Positions 22,264-33,052 of a DNA stretch of 64,000 nucleotides are shown here, one piece after another. A program made the position numbers and the translations under genes. Source of the DNA: Ancistrus triradiatus (lineage: Eukaryota > Chordata > Actinopteri > Siluriformes > Loricariidae). The number at the start of each line of letters is the position of its first letter. The stretch's first letter is position 1. The stretch is from NCBI GenBank assembly GCA_025084515.1, contig JAJAGP010000357.1, forward strand, positions 1 through 64,000, in the 5' to 3' direction. The notes beneath the pieces are model-generated. The model had not been told where the DNA came from, ran no database searches, and saw only the letters and a list, made by a program, of their open reading frames with translations.

Positions 22264-22874
22264 TACAGGTACTCCACGCTCTGATGGCTGCCTTACCATA
22301 TTTCGACTTTACAATGGGAATCTGGTAATAGGCATAAATACACATTCAGCAGAAACCATACTCTGAATTTTGAATTTTCCTGGGCAAGCGATACATAGCA
22401 TACACAGTACTCCCCTGCACTCGGATGAGGAAGTCGGCAGTGCGTGACGTAGGGAGTCACGTAGCGGGAGTGATGAACGCTGGGAAATGTAGCGAGGAAA
22501 AGCTGTGGTCGCACAATCTTATTTTTGTTTTTCACTTTCAATGCATTATTCAGTAAATTACATGAGATTCAATACTTTATTATAAAATAAGCTTTGTTAG
22601 TGACTTTGCCCCTCTAGTGGTGGTCGTGGTCATGTTTTAAACGTGTTTAATGTACACTATGCACTATAGTACTCTCCAGCACTTGACAGTAGTGGGAGTG
22701 ATGAGTGCTGGGAAATGTAGTGAGGAAAAGCCGTGGTCACTGTCTTGTTTAAAACATGTTACATACTACACATTACATAATACACTATATATTAAACTCC
22801 TCAATTTACTATAAATTCAACTTGCGATGGATTTGTAAGAACGTATCCCCATTGTCAATCGGGGAGTACCTGTA
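22264..22874. mobile_element. TA-flanked MITE, copy 1, with internal duplication
   Basis: The ends are TACAGGTACTCC and GGAGTACCTGTA, perfect 12-bp inverted repeats that include the TA of the target. The left subterminal sequence (ttcgactttacaatgggaat) and right subterminal sequence (cccattgtcaatcgg) also mirror each other. A ~53-bp block appears twice inside in direct orientation, at 22457-22513 and 22688-22740 (tgatgaacgctgggaaatgt; tgatgagtgctgggaaatgt). This makes the copy longer than its relative at 42341. The end sequence and TA target suggest a pogo/Tigger-like parent, by inference only. Confidence 0.8.
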
Positions 22875-22930
22875 TTAAGAACAACACAGAATATCAGCCA
22901 GAAGAAAGAGAGTGAATGTGAACCAGATTA

Positions 22931-23087
22931 CATTTACAGCATTTAGCAGACACCTTTATCCAGAGCGACTTGCAATTGTGGGTTAAGGGCCTTGCTCAAG
23001 GACCCAACAGTGGCAGCTTGGCAGAGGTGGGATTTGAACCCTGGACCTTCTGGTCCAGTACCTTAACCGCTAGGCTACCACAGTCCC
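22931..23087 (-). repeat. tRNA-derived SINE, left member of an inverted pair
   Basis: Minus-strand copy from 'catttacagcatttagcaga' to 'taggctaccacagtccc'. The segment between tail and body is shortened. 'cagatta' occurs on both sides (22924-22930 and 23092-23098) and may be the target-site duplication. Confidence 0.85.
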
Positions 23088-23160
23088 ATTACAGATTACA
23101 TACAATAGTTATGTTAGAGAGAATATACAGGTAGTGGGTGTCGAACAGTGAAGTACTACT

Positions 23161-23330
23161 GTGGTAGCCTAGCGGTTTGGGTACTGGACCCAATCCATCC
23201 CACCTCTGCCAATCTGCCACTGTTGGGTCCTTGAGCAAGGCCCTTAACCCACAATTGCTTGGATTGTAAGATTGTATCAATTGTAAGTCGCTCTGGATAA
23301 GGGCGTCTGCTAAATGCTGTAAATGTAAAT
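23161..23330 (+). repeat. tRNA-derived SINE, right member of an inverted pair
   Basis: Plus-strand copy, head 'gtggtagcctagcggtttgg' to tail 'gctgtaaatgtaaat'. It is flanked by a perfect 8-bp duplication GTACTACT at 23153-23160 and 23331-23338. The B box is damaged: the 'gaccagaaggtccagggttc' region of other copies is collapsed to 'ggacccaatccatccca'. Confidence 0.9.
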
Positions 23331-23338
23331 GTACTACT

Positions 23339-24678
23339 TACAATAGGACAGGCAAATGCACTGAAACGCCGTTGCCTGCTTGTTACAAATAAGTAGTGTG
23401 AAGTTGTCCACACAAACACGAGTAACTTGCGCACGAAAGTCTCTAAACACATCAACCACATTCCTGCTCTCCATGCAGCATCCTATCCTAAACAATCCTT
23501 CAGCTGTTATTTTTCTTGTCTCCTTTTTTAAATCCTAGTGATCATATGTTATCATTTTAAAAGCTTAATATGCACCAAACTGAAATTTTCCCAGTACTGG
23601 GTAGTGCTGACACACTTTGCCTATGCCTTTTGAGTACTGCGCCGAAGTCCCCTTCCACTCTGACCTGAATTGACTTCCTACGTTACATATTATCCAGGTT
23701 TGATGGAGTTGATGCTGTTTCTAGGTAGAAGACGAAACCCCAGGTACATCTGGCAGCACCATCATAATCAAGCTGCAGATAAGCCTTTCTTCATCCACTT
23801 AACACTGCTTCTTTCTGCCTTAGATCATTACAGTAAAAAAGTGGACACATTTGATTGATTAAAATGGCGTCTGGCGACAGCGGGTAAATCACGCTAAGCG
23901 GTATGACACCGCAACTTCGTCATATCATATTTCTGTCAGGACAACGATGGTAAAAAGGCTTGTCACTGCATGATACTGACAACTCGAGCTATCCGCTTCA
24001 ATACAAGAGGAGATTTTACAGGCAGGTTTTAGTGGCTGCAAAGGAGGCGCGTGAAAAACAGAGGCGCTGCCGGTGCATCGTCACTTTTCAAACGGCTGTA
24101 AATTTCATTAAAGAGGACACTTAAAGTCCGTAACAAACTGCCAAGCGTGAAAGTGTTTACCATTCCACCAGACTGTCTAATGCCAGGTACAGACGGCTCG
24201 ACGCATTTAAAGCACAGCTTTAGCTTGGCCTTGTGTTAACTCCTTTTATATGAGGGTACATTGTTATCGTTTACTTTTCATTACTACTAAAGGGAGGATG
24301 AAGATTTATAACTCCTCTGTAGAGAAATAAACCAGACAACTTTTTGGGGTAAGCAATGCTATACTAAGACTAGTGTGAAACGCTGAGATTGAGTAGAGTT
24401 GTACAGTTATTTTGCAGTTATGTTGCAACACTTTGCTATGAGGTGATAAGACTGACATTATTATTTTCATCAGTTATGGTGCTCTCTCTGAACGCCGGTT
24501 GTGTCATCAGTGCTATTATAAAACTGAATAACTGCAGTGTTGGGGTGTGTTTCATACTTGAAGTTTGCTTCACTTGGTCTGGACCAAAACAGAAAATGTT
24601 TGCATTTTAGTCCTGGTTCACTTAGTTCACACGGGCATTCTTAATATCAAATCAAAATAGGTAAACAAAAGTCATATA
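23339..24678. other. No gene; unique, relatively CpG-containing stretch at 23640-24250
   Basis: No exon could be supported. The stretch 23640-24250 carries more CpG than its surroundings (for example 'ggcgtctggcgacagcgggt') and no repeat similarity within the window. Confidence 0.35.
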
Positions 24679-24840
24679 TAGAGGTGCAGCGATCCGACCT
24701 TCTCAGTTCCAATATCGATACCGATTCATAAACTTTGCATATTGACCGATACCTGATATCGATCCGATACCATTGGTGAATTAATGAACCATATACCTCA
24801 CCATGTTGGAGAGACTTGCAGCATCAGCATTGACTTGAAC
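24679..24840 (+). mobile_element. hAT-like element end, family 2
   Basis: 'tagaggtgcagcgatccgac' followed by 'ccaatatcgataccgattca' and 'gcatattgaccgatac' matches, in reverse orientation, the right end of the element at 52964-53427 ('gtatcgatattgggactgaa', 'gtcggatccctaa'). Only this end is present. Confidence 0.6.
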
Positions 24841-24849
24841 ATTACCTTA

Positions 24850-25480
24850 TTAATAGGGGTGTAATGATGCATCGTGAAAAATGGGACTGTGCAAAAATGT
24901 GCATCATTTTCATTGTTTACACTACAGAAATAAAAATGGAATGTCTTTTGTCAAATCAATAGTAGTGAGAAAATCAAATCCTGATTGGACAGCTTTAATG
25001 ATTAGCTACCAAACTTCCACGACAATGCTGTGTGCTTGGCTATTTGTACCACCTGATAACTCACAAGGAGCGCCTTTAATTCAATTCCTCTGTTTTGCGC
25101 ACACAACAATGCATAATGCAAGGAGGCGGCGGTTAGGACGCCTGTAACAATGTATAATGGGCAACTTGTGTCCTATATCAAGACGAACCGTTTTTGTGGA
25201 GGCGAAAAAGCCGTGCTCTTATCCGTATCATGCTGAGGGAGTATGGATCTGTTTTTTGGACACAGTCATGTCTTCAGCATGGAAAGGTCTTCCGAGTGTG
25301 CTGCATACAGGCAGGGCGAAAACAAGCCGTGAAGGACTTTCAAAAGACGTTTAAAACAGCATCACCCTGCTGAATATGGGGAATTTGACAAAACCAACAA
25401 AGGCAGAGCGGTTAAAGCTAGCACAGAGTCAGGCACAAGCCAGCAGCCCCTGCTATTTTTCTAGCAATGAAGAAGTTTCC
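24850..25480 (+). mobile_element. hAT remnant with BED zinc-finger trace
   Basis: Begins 'ataggggtgtaatgatgcat', similar to the hAT end at 13654. Near 25340-25440 the plus strand reads LKQHHPAEYGEF then DKTNKGRAVKAS, matching the His-rich end of a BED zinc finger (LxxHHPxEY) as found at the N terminus of hAT transposases. Earlier cysteines of the finger are shifted in frame. The catalytic region is absent. A poly-A run (25483-25501) follows. A dead 5' fragment of an autonomous element. Confidence 0.65.
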
Positions 25481-25589
25481 ATTTAAAAAAAAAAAAAAAA
25501 ACAGAACAAAAATATGTCTGTATAATCGTCCAATCGTATGTTTAAAATACCGGAAATCAGAATAGGCCATGAAAATTGCAATTGGTGCT

Positions 25590-25815
25590 TATCAAGTCAA
25601 GTCAGCTCTATTTATATAGCGCTTTTTACAATGGAGCATTGTCTCAAAGCAACTTTACAGGTTTAGATTATATCTTAATATCTATATCCAATCCCAAATT
25701 GAGCAAGCCTAGTGTGACAGTGGCAAGGAAAAACTCCCTAAGTGTTATGAGGAAGAAACCTTGGCAGGACCAAAACTCAAAAAGGGACCCATTCTCCTTG
25801 GGTGGTGTAGATGTT
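25590..25815 (+). repeat. Unclassified dispersed teleost repeat, copy 1
   Basis: 'tttatatagcgctttttaca' then 'cattgtctcaaagcaacttt' then 'gtggcaaggaaaaactccct' then 'gaggaagaaaccttgg'. The same order is found at 54795-54950. I recognise it as a widespread fish repeat but cannot assign a class. The open frame across it is not a gene. Confidence 0.75.
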
Positions 25816-27313
25816 AAATCTAAGAATTAAACTAAAGTCATGGAGTCATACTTCAAATAAAGTGTGAAATATGCACATCGGCATGAAGTGCTTATCTGGT
25901 AACTTCTGCATTTCCCAGACTGCCTTGCAATTTGGTTACATGAGAACCGCACCATTATTTACTAGATATTTGACCATTACTTCTGAGGAAAATACTCTTA
26001 CTCTTAAGTTTCCTTACTTTTTCAAAACAGAGTGGGGTCATCTTAACACCCTTTCATTTATAGTTACTACTTTGATAAAGAGCTTAGTACCGCTTAATAC
26101 CGAAGTGCAGTATTTGTTTGCGCAAGAAGCAATGCCATACAGCTTTGTGTATCTCTAAAAGACTTTACAGCACTTGCCAATGTGAAATCCTTCAGTATAT
26201 CCGTGTATCATCACATACCATCAGCACCATGTTAGAAAACAATTTTGGTGGCTTGCTAACAGTTGTAAAAGACTGTCATTTAGGTATTAGCGCACATAGC
26301 TATAGCCACATCACTTGCAGGCATCTTATATGAACAAGTTCTAGAACCACTTATTGTCTAAAACTTTCCTTGTCTCTATTGCTTTGAGGCATGTTTTCAT
26401 ATTCTGTTATTTTTTTTTTTACAAATAAGCTCTGAGGTAAATCGTAACACCATTAGACACAAGCTATCTGTGTTATTTCAGGCCCAAGCTAGTAGCAGAG
26501 AGCTATTTGGAAAAACTTCTAGCTTAACGCCATGCAGCTGAGTAAAGATGATGATATTTTTTTAAAATGTAGAGATATTTTAAAGTTCTGGTACTATAAA
26601 GTGTGCTCCTGTTCCTGTAATGTGCAAGACATACTGCTTGAAACCACCGTTGTGTGTTCATGAAGTAGAACGATTTCCATTCCCTTACAAACGTGCAGAT
26701 GTCTCTGCTGTGAATGGAATGATGAATGAGTTAAAGAGTAGTAAGTGGGTGAGGGTGAGCTTCATCTAAATGTGCAAATGAGATCTGGTCGGCTCAGCAG
26801 GAGTTAACATGGCCATGATCTCCACATTAATCAGGACTTGTCTTCCGTTAGAAGGACGCTAATGACACCTGATTCCAAGGGTGCACTGCGGCAGTAGTAT
26901 GTTTTATGATTTTGTACAGTAATATTTAGTGTTATTCTTTTTAGCAGTCCTGTTCAGTATGATTGTTTGTCAGTTATTAAGCCAATAGTGGAATAGTCCA
27001 GTTTCTAAGGACTAATCTAGTATAGTTAGGTGATTTCAATGCTATCTGGTACTCTTTGAGGGATAACTTTGTGGATAACTGTAGTTCAGTGGGTAAGGAT
27101 CCTCAGCTGCTAAACTGAGTTGCTCTTGATAAATATTTTGACAAAGTACTAGAAATGTAAAGCCAAGTTTGATTGCGAATTGTTTCACGAATAGCATGAA
27201 CACATGCTAGCCTGTGGTGTAATTAAAATGAGTGAACACGATCACTATATTTGGCTTCCTTAATTATTAAAGACAATCAACAGGAATATTGACAGCGAAC
27301 AAATATGAATGCT
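25816..27313. other. No gene; possible noncoding conserved block near 26755-26895
   Basis: No exon supported. The stretch 26755-26895 has high complexity and homeodomain-style core motifs (cattaatcagg). Conservation cannot be judged from one sequence. Confidence 0.3.
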
Positions 27314-28025
27314 TATGCGCTCACCGGCCACTTCATTATGAACAGCTGTTCAACTGCTTGTTAACGGACCTGTACGGACTGTGGTAGCCTAGCGGTTAAG
27401 GTACTAGACTATGGACCAGAAGGTCCAGGGTTCAAATCCCACCTCTGCCAAGCTGCCACTGTTGGGTCCTTGAGCAAGGCTCTTAACCCGCTTGGATTGT
27501 AAGACTGTATCAATTGTAAGTCGCTCTGGATAAGGGCGTCTGCTAAATGCTGTAAATGTTAACACACGTCTAATCAGCCAATCAAATGGCAGCAACTCAA
27601 GACGACCCACTGAAGTTCAAATTGAGCATCAAAATGGAGAACAAAGCTGATAAGTGACTATGAACATGGAATTGTTGGTTCTAGAAAAACTGGTCTGAGT
27701 ATTTCAGAAACTGCTGATCTGCTGGGATTTTCACACACAATCATCAGTAGGATTTACAACGAATGGTCTGATGGAGAAAATATCCAGCGAGTAGCAGTTC
27801 TCTGGGTGAAAAGGCCTTGCCGGAAGTCAAAGGACAATGGTTAGAGCTAATAGCAAGAGTAACTCAATAAACTACTTGTTACATCCATGGTATGCAAAAG
27901 AGCATCATTGTGTAACTCATCGGACCTTGAAGCAGATAGACTACACCAGTAGAAGACCACACTGTGCCACTCCTGTAGGCTAAGAACAGGTAACTGAGAC
28001 TACAATTCGGTTGCATAGTGCATAA
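27314..28025 (+). mobile_element. Tc1-like transposon, sixth family, 5' part
   Basis: The left end 'gctcaccggccacttcatta' is the usual start of this fish Tc1 family. After a SINE insertion, the transposase N-terminal region is readable near 27690-27770: LSISETADLLGFSHTIISRI then YNEWS, a helix-turn-helix. Further on, 'gaccttgaagcagatagact' and 'cactcctgtaggctaagaac' are the linker to the catalytic domain. Stops and indels are frequent. At about 28025 it passes into a second Tc1 family. An antisense deletion derivative of the same family lies at 49201. Confidence 0.75.
27376..27559 (+). repeat. tRNA-derived SINE inside a Tc1-like element
   Basis: Head 'ggactgtggtagcctagcgg', B box GGTTCAAATCC, tail 'gataagggcgtctgctaaat' then 'gctgtaaat'. 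It splits the Tc1-like 5' region, with 'gttaac' on both sides (27360-27365 and 27558-27563). The body lacks ~12 bp after 'ctcttaaccc'. Confidence 0.88.
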
Positions 28026-28790
28026 AAGTCGCCAACGCTCTGCTGCCTCAGTAAATACAGATTTCCAAACCTCTTCTGACATTAACATCAGCTTAAAAAC
28101 TGTGCACTGGGAGCTTCATGGCATGGGTTCCATGGCTGAAAAGTTCTATGCAAGCCTTACATCACCAAGCACAATGCCAAGCGTTGGATGAAGTGGTGTA
28201 AAGCACATTGACACTGGACTCTGGAGCAGTGGGAATGTGTTCTCTGGAGTGACGAATCACACTTCTCTATCTGGCTGTCTGATGGATGACTCTGGGTTTG
28301 GTGAGCTATGCAGTTTGGTGTAGGAGGGATAATTATATGGGTTTGTATTTCATAGTTGACCTAGGTTCCAGTGAAGAGAAATGTTAATGCTTCAGCATAC
28401 CAAGACATTTTGGATAATTGTATGCTTCCAAATTTGTCGGAACAGTTTGGGGAAGGCCCTTTTCTGCTCAAGCTTGACTCTGCGAACAAAGCGTGTCCAT
28501 AAAGGTACAGGTGGGGGAGTTTAGTGTAGAAGAACTTGAGTGGCCTGCACAGAGCCCTGACCTCGACCCCATCAAACACCTTTGGGCTGAACTTGAATGG
28601 AGGTCGATAGCCAGGCCCCCTCTCATACAACAACAGTGACCTCACCAGTGCTCTTCTGGAAGGATGGGCAAATATTCCCACAGGCACAGTCTGAAATCTT
28701 GTAGAAATTTAACTGATTGATAGTGTTTTTTCATTGGTTTTTAATTCATTCAAACACAGGTCAAACTAATGGGGGGAAACCCTTTGCAAT
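28026..28790 (+). mobile_element. Tc1-like transposon, seventh family, catalytic part
   Basis: The plus strand near 28234-28300 reads LWSDESHFSIWLSDG, the first-Asp block, followed by an in-frame TGA before LWVW. Near 28545-28620 SPDLDPIKHLWAELEW is the third block, with Lys where Glu normally sits in NPIEHLW. The second-Asp region near 28460-28500 (FCSSLTLRTKRVHK-like) is damaged. Minus-strand open frames here are shadows. 5' and 3' ends are not clean. Confidence 0.75.
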
Positions 28791-29503
28791 CAGGGTGTAA
28801 GAAGCCATTACTGTCCTTTCCAAGAAAGTGACCTTGCACATGTCCAACACGTGTTTTTTTTTTTTTTTTTAAATACTACTGTTGTGGGATGAATGATCCT
28901 CAGTTTAAAATTAGTCTTGAGGGTTTAGTCACATTCTTGCCTCATGAAACAAGTTGTTTCTTGCTTTTTGCACCTATTTTGCGCTTACGTTTATGTACAG
29001 GCATATTATATGCAGCCAGCATATAATGTACCATTTGTATAAAATTAAAGTTTACTTCTAAATTGGTACGATCACAAAGTCCTCAAGTAAATCAGAGTAG
29101 ACAGATTGTTGCACATATGGCTGTAATCATAGTTTAATCGTGGTCATGAGTGGTCTTGGTTAAATAAACATAAGTGATTGCAATCTTTGAGTTTAGCAAC
29201 ATTTTAATGAGTCATTAAATCTCATTATATAATTTTTATTACATCACAAGCTCCACTCATATTTTAATTGTGTACTGGAAGCTAGTTTCTTATTTATATT
29301 TTTAGTCTAATTATTTGTAATTGGACTACGTTACAGTATTGTTTAAATGTGTGTGTCGTATATATATGTGATATATATTTGTGGTCTTACACAACACTGA
29401 AAGAAAAACTGTTTTCTGTTGCATTAAATTTTTAAAAGACAAAAAATGCATCATAAAGGCAGCAATATAGGGTTATATGTACTTTGTGTTTTTATGTTTT
29501 TAT
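28791..29503. other. No gene; AT-rich
   Basis: Poly-T at 28854-28870 and a short TA-rich tract at 29357-29380. Nothing else supported. Confidence 0.45.
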
Positions 29504-30085
29504 TAGGGCTGTCAAAGTTGAAGTGTTAATATTTTAATGCTGTTAATTGCATTTTTGCTCTGTATAGCACCTGTAGTTACAGACTGTATCCAAAATGGTC
29601 CCCTTTTCACTTTTCCATACATTATACCTACCATGGAGAACACTACTAGGCTATAGGGAACAGAAGGTGAAGCGGGTCAATTTTTGGCTTTTTCCTACTC
29701 ATTACTGTGTGACAGCATTCCATCACATGAACTTACTAACTTACGTATATTCAGTATTTCCTGAGCCGGCACTTCTAATAAAAGTACCTAATAAAACATT
29801 TTGCATTAAAAGGTTTTATTCTGTTAATCATCCGTCAGGCTGTGCTGCAGAAAACAAGATAGGACATGAATAACCTTTTGTAATAATGCATTATAATAAT
29901 TTATTGAATGGCTATTTATTGAAAGCTTAGATTATCCATTCTTATGGCTATGTAGTGCTATTTTAATGGGGGGAAAAACTATTTTATGGCCAAACAGCAG
30001 CAAGCAAAACTATGCAATTAATTGCAGCTAATGTGATAAGAATTCCATTAACAACCTGAATTATTTTAATCGTTTCAAAGTTCTA
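29504..30085. mobile_element. hAT-like MITE, family 3
   Basis: Left end 'tagggctgtcaaagttgaag'; right end complement 'tagaactttgaaacgattaa'. Subterminal 'gttaattgcattttt' and 'gcaattaattgcagctaatg' mirror each other. The flanks gtttttat (29496-29503) and atgtttat (30086-30093) agree at 6 of 8 positions, compatible with a decayed hAT duplication. The open frame at 29595-29873 shows no transposase motif. Confidence 0.6.
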
Positions 30086-30856
30086 ATGTTTATAAATTAT
30101 GGTTCATGTGAGAAATTAACGAATCAAGCTAATTCCACTCAAGAAGTGACTCGTAGAGAAACCATTGCTTTATTTATTAGACGGAATCTGGACAGCGAGC
30201 CAAAATCACAGATGTATGGTAACAAATAGGCTGCATAGTTTAAATAATATACTGAACTGGATAAATAATTGTAGGGAGGAAACATTTAAATCGTTTTCTT
30301 TACACGCAGTATCCTGCAATTTGAGTTGCTTTCGGTTTGCCATGATGAGGGCGTTCGTTTCTCTCAACACTAGATGGCACTGTTTGCTCAGCAATATCAC
30401 TACCGCACGGTTCATCCAGTGCAAGCATTTTCCAACAGACCGAGAGCCGCCATTGCTGTTATCTTTTAATAGATTTGTACAGGGGAGGAAAGCAGGTGCC
30501 TCTTGTTAATGTGTCCAATTGGCCAAGTTGCGTATGGAATGTGCTGCATCCATCACTGTCTGTTGCAGTGACACCCTGTCTTCCACCCTAAGCTCCCGTC
30601 GAACAGATGAGGCTCCTCAGACAAACCGTACACACTCAAGAAAGTCTGCACACACTTAGCATGACCTGAACGCAACACGCATACACAAATGTGTTAAATA
30701 AGCTCCTTTTTGGGGGTGTTTCAGTGATGGCAGTCGCTCCTTATCTATCTTTGAATGTTAGTTCTTGTTAATAATTAGTAGTAGTTATAAAGTATTGAGA
30801 TGTCATTTGGTTAAGTCCATGCTATAGCTGGAAAATTTGTCCATATTACTTATTTG
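30086..30856. other. No gene seen
   Basis: Overlapping open frames on both strands (30165-30509) show no domain, signal peptide or splice context that I can recognise. Confidence 0.4.
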
Positions 30857-31047
30857 GACTGTGCCTAGCAGTTAAAGTACTGGGCTATGGACCAGAAGGT
30901 CCAGGGTTCAAATCCTACCTCTGCCAAGCTGCTACGGTTGAGTCCTTAAGCAAGGCCCTTGACCCACAATTGTTTGGATTGTAAGACTGTATCAACTATA
31001 AGTCGCTCTGGATAAGGGTGTCTGCTAAATTACATGAATGTAAATGT
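30857..31047 (+). repeat. tRNA-derived SINE
   Basis: Head 'ggactgtgcctagcagttaa', B box GGTTCAAATCC, body 'agcaaggcccttgacccaca', tail 'gataagggtgtctgctaaat'. The A box has lost two bases relative to other copies. Confidence 0.85.
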
Positions 31048-32039
31048 GCTTCTGTCTTTCTTTTTTGTCACTGGTGTAATATTAAGATCTTTCATATGAA
31101 TGCTTATGTTCTGCCTCTTGTGCTACTTTAATTGTCATGCCCTCAAATTAGGAGCTAACATGCTGAGTCTTTCCCAGTCAATGTAAAACCACATGGCTCT
31201 CATGAGCATTTGACCAATAGCAAGGTCTGAAATTCCACCAAAACTCATTTGGCCATGTTCAGATTCTCTCTGGCACCTGGCCTGTTTAAACAAGACTTCA
31301 GTGCAGAACTTTGTTGGCTACAGACTATGTACTCTGACCTCCTGTGAGGAAAGCATTTATACCTTAATGCTTTTTTTTTTTTACCTCATAGAGGTCAAAG
31401 TCTATACCACTTAAGAACTGGGTTCTGATTTTTCTGAAGTTGGAGTGTAGATTTGGTCAACCTCTGCCTACCTCCCCAAGGCTCAGCTGACCCACATCTC
31501 CTCTTTCCATGCTTTTCCAAGGCGTTGGGAGTATTAAAAATGTTCTCCTGGTCAGATGTGATTATTTAAAACCTCTCAGTAAAGTCAAAGGTGAGACTCT
31601 GACACAGAAAGCGATGGCTCTTGTACTCTTATTTCACTTCTAATTTTTCTGCAAGTTGAGCCCACTGAGTGTAGATCCAGTTCTGGTTTTAGGTGTTTGT
31701 AAGCAGTGAAGGCTGTGATGTCGGATTTCTTGAGAACAGCTTCCTTTCTCGAGTCTCCTCATGCGATACAATCATTTTTACTGAAGTGCATTTAGGTAAT
31801 TGTAGGCGGTGTTCAGTCCTTTTGAAGACTTTCCTATTGAAAATAACACTACTATTGTGTTGTTCCTCCTGTATTGTGCGTTTCTAAGTGCCTGTATGTT
31901 GCTAAAGTGAACATTCAATGAATAGCCAGAGGCAGTAGTAACACAACACCACCACTTACCTTCAGTGGGTTAATATGAGCTACCATCAATAAAATGAAAT
32001 GTATAACACAACCTCAGTAGGGAACAAATTTAAATCTGA
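31048..32039. other. No gene seen
   Basis: Poly-T at 31372-31382. No exon or repeat recognised. Confidence 0.4.
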
Positions 32040-32268
32040 AGCAAGTTCTTGTTTTGACTCTGCTAGCCTGGTTAGGGTTGTCTGAGAGGATTTGGAGTCT
32101 GATGGTTTGCAGCCAAACGTGATCCATGAACGGGAAGCCAGTCCACCACAGTGCCTCGTAACGGCACCACCTGACTTTTGTATTGCCAGCCCAGCCCAGG
32201 GTTGAACCCAGGTCACCAGGACGTGCTGTTTTCAGCAGCTGGCTCTTACCTCCGAGCCATGTGAGATG
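32040..32268 (-). repeat. Second type of tRNA-headed SINE-like repeat
   Basis: The minus strand from 32264 reads 'tggctcggaggtaagagcca' (D-arm, GCTC pairing with GAGC). An anticodon arm GCTG-ctgaaaa-CAGC follows, with a seven-base loop whose middle would be GAA, then a degenerate B box 'gggttcaaccctggg'. The body to about 32040 shares nothing with the main SINE. A phenylalanine-tRNA origin is suggested by the loop but is tentative. Single copy in the window. Confidence 0.45.
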
Positions 32269-32419
32269 CTTAAATCAGATTTATCATGCCATATTTTAAT
32301 GACCTACTAACAAGTCTCTGAGGCCTTGATCTGTTAGCAGTAGACTGTTGGGTTATACAGAAAAACATCCAGTACAGTGTTAAAGTCTTAAACATTCTAT
32401 GTTTTTTCTATTTATATTT

Positions 32420-32767
32420 TAAGTGTAGTTCTGCAATTACAGACTGCGGTCCATGTTTCTCTACATACTTTGTTAGTCTCCTTTACTCTGGTCTCTAATG
32501 GTCAGACACAGCAACGCTGCTTTAGTTTTAAACCACTGTTCACCCACTGTCCTCTTTATTAGATGTAAAATCTGAGACAGAATCTCATCTGTTGCTGCAC
32601 AGTTTGTGTTGGTTTGTGCTCTAATCCTTCGTCAGTGCTCACTGGACGCTGCCTACAGGATGCTGGTGGCTGGACATTTTTGGCTGGTGGACTATCTTCA
32701 ATCCAGCAGTGACACAGGTCTTTTAAAACTCCTGCAGCACTGCTGTGTCTGATCCACTCATACCAGT
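32420..32767. mobile_element. Fold-back element, copy C, partial
   Basis: It contains the left arm (shortened), the full loop 'ctacaggatgctggtggctg' and the start of the right arm 'ctgcagcactgctgtgtctg'. It ends at 'ccactcataccag', after which a Tc1-derived MITE fragment begins. Parts of the left arm ('gatcaggtactatttg' in other copies) are deleted. Confidence 0.75.
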
Positions 32768-32787
32768 ACAATTCAGTATATTCAGTA

Positions 32788-33052
32788 TATCCTGAAGCTT
32801 TTTCTGGTTAACTTGGCATCCCGATGAAGCTGCTAGTGCTCAAGTGTAAGGAGAGATCACACTAATAATTCCCACTGTAGCCTATAGAAGCAGTTTTTTG
32901 TTATATACTGCATGTGTTTTCCTGTATTTTCTGATTTCCTGGTTGTGTTCTAGTAAAGAGACTGAGAAATAGTTCTATATGGCCATTGTACCATTGCTAA
33001 AACAATGGTGTATTTAATCTAATGGTGGCCTAATTCTATTGCACAGTACTTT
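32788..33052 (-). mobile_element. Tc1-derived MITE, copy 2, truncated
   Basis: Shares 'ggttaacttggcatcccgat', 'ggagagatcacactaa', 'gactgagaaatagttctata' and the terminal 'tggtggcctaattctattgc' with the copy at 57833 (reverse orientation). The segment carrying the WSDE codons is missing, so this is a half element. Confidence 0.75.

Noticed and set aside
28361..28687. 108-codon minus-strand open frame
   Set aside because: Antisense of the Tc1-like catalytic region (WSDE and SPDLDPIKHLW on the plus strand).
30165..30509. Open frames of 114 and 72 codons on opposite strands
   Set aside because: Overlapping frames with no conserved motif; the CpG-containing stretch may be ordinary unique DNA.
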